Both the position numbers and the translations under genes were made by a program. The notes beneath the pieces are model-generated. The model was not told the DNA's origin, made no database searches, and saw nothing but the letters and a program-made list of their open reading frames with translations. This document shows, piece by piece, positions 40,233-41,445 of a stretch of DNA of 41,445 nucleotides; the first letter of the stretch is position 1, and each line of letters opens with the position of its first letter. The stretch is from Cupriavidus laharis (GTDB taxonomy: Bacteria > Pseudomonadota > Gammaproteobacteria > Burkholderiales > Burkholderiaceae): the NCBI RefSeq assembly GCF_914271435.1, contig NZ_CAJZAI010000028.1, positions 1 through 41,445 of the forward strand. The letters are read 5' to 3'.

Positions 40233-41445
<1,213 letters not shown>

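Overview
The window looks like a chromosomal segment of a GC-rich betaproteobacterium of the Burkholderiaceae, most likely Cupriavidus or a close Ralstonia relative. The reasons are the Bug/TctC binding protein, the tetronate (denD-otnI-otnC-otnK-ltnD) cluster of the type characterised in Cupriavidus necator H16, the ygfZ / mltG-tmk-holB-pilZ-tatD neighbourhood, and uniformly GC-rich codon use. I see no rRNA, tRNA, CRISPR array, insertion sequence, integrase or phage gene. No gap between genes exceeds about 275 bases.

Layout. (1) 1-4.8 kb: a macro-domain deacetylase and an iron-containing alcohol dehydrogenase on the minus strand, divergent from an HSL-type esterase, an orphan Bug-type binding protein and a hotdog thioesterase. 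A perfect GAACGATCGTTC palindrome sits in the divergent promoter. (2) 4.8-11.8 kb: a one-direction minus-strand operon for four-carbon acid sugars. It holds a FadR-type regulator, L-threonate dehydrogenase, 3-oxo-tetronate kinase, 3-oxo-tetronate 4-phosphate decarboxylase, an MFS permease, 2-oxo-tetronate isomerase and D-erythronate dehydrogenase, and leads to dihydroxyacetone phosphate. (3) 12-20.2 kb: housekeeping genes. These are a GNAT acetyltransferase, a TANGO2-like protein, DUF4936, YgfZ, MltG, thymidylate kinase, DNA polymerase III delta', PilZ, TatD, an exported ankyrin protein and a YkvA-like protein. (4) 20.2-28.3 kb: an EgtB-type sulfoxide synthase without egtD beside it, an azoreductase with a divergent LysR regulator, DoxX, a DUF4136 lipoprotein, an FtsK translocase with a repeat-rich linker, and a cupin.

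(5) 28.3-36.9 kb is the most accessory-looking part. A tightly coupled LysR - flavin monooxygenase-like - cysteine-free CMD protein - AhpD-like peroxidase operon diverges from a single-chain binding-protein/permease transporter that has no ATPase gene nearby. A triheme cytochrome c and a Tat-exported spermidine-dehydrogenase-like flavoprotein follow. (6) 36.9-41.4 kb: a glutathionyl-hydroquinone reductase, an inner-membrane acyltransferase, HMG-CoA lyase, and the C-terminal part of a biotin-carrying acyl-CoA carboxylase subunit that runs off the right edge (leucine catabolism).

The best candidates for something not well described are the LysR/flavoprotein/CMD/AhpD module, the reversed-order transporter fusion opposite it, and the cytochrome/flavoprotein pair. 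I cannot show that these form one system, and the substrate of each is unknown.
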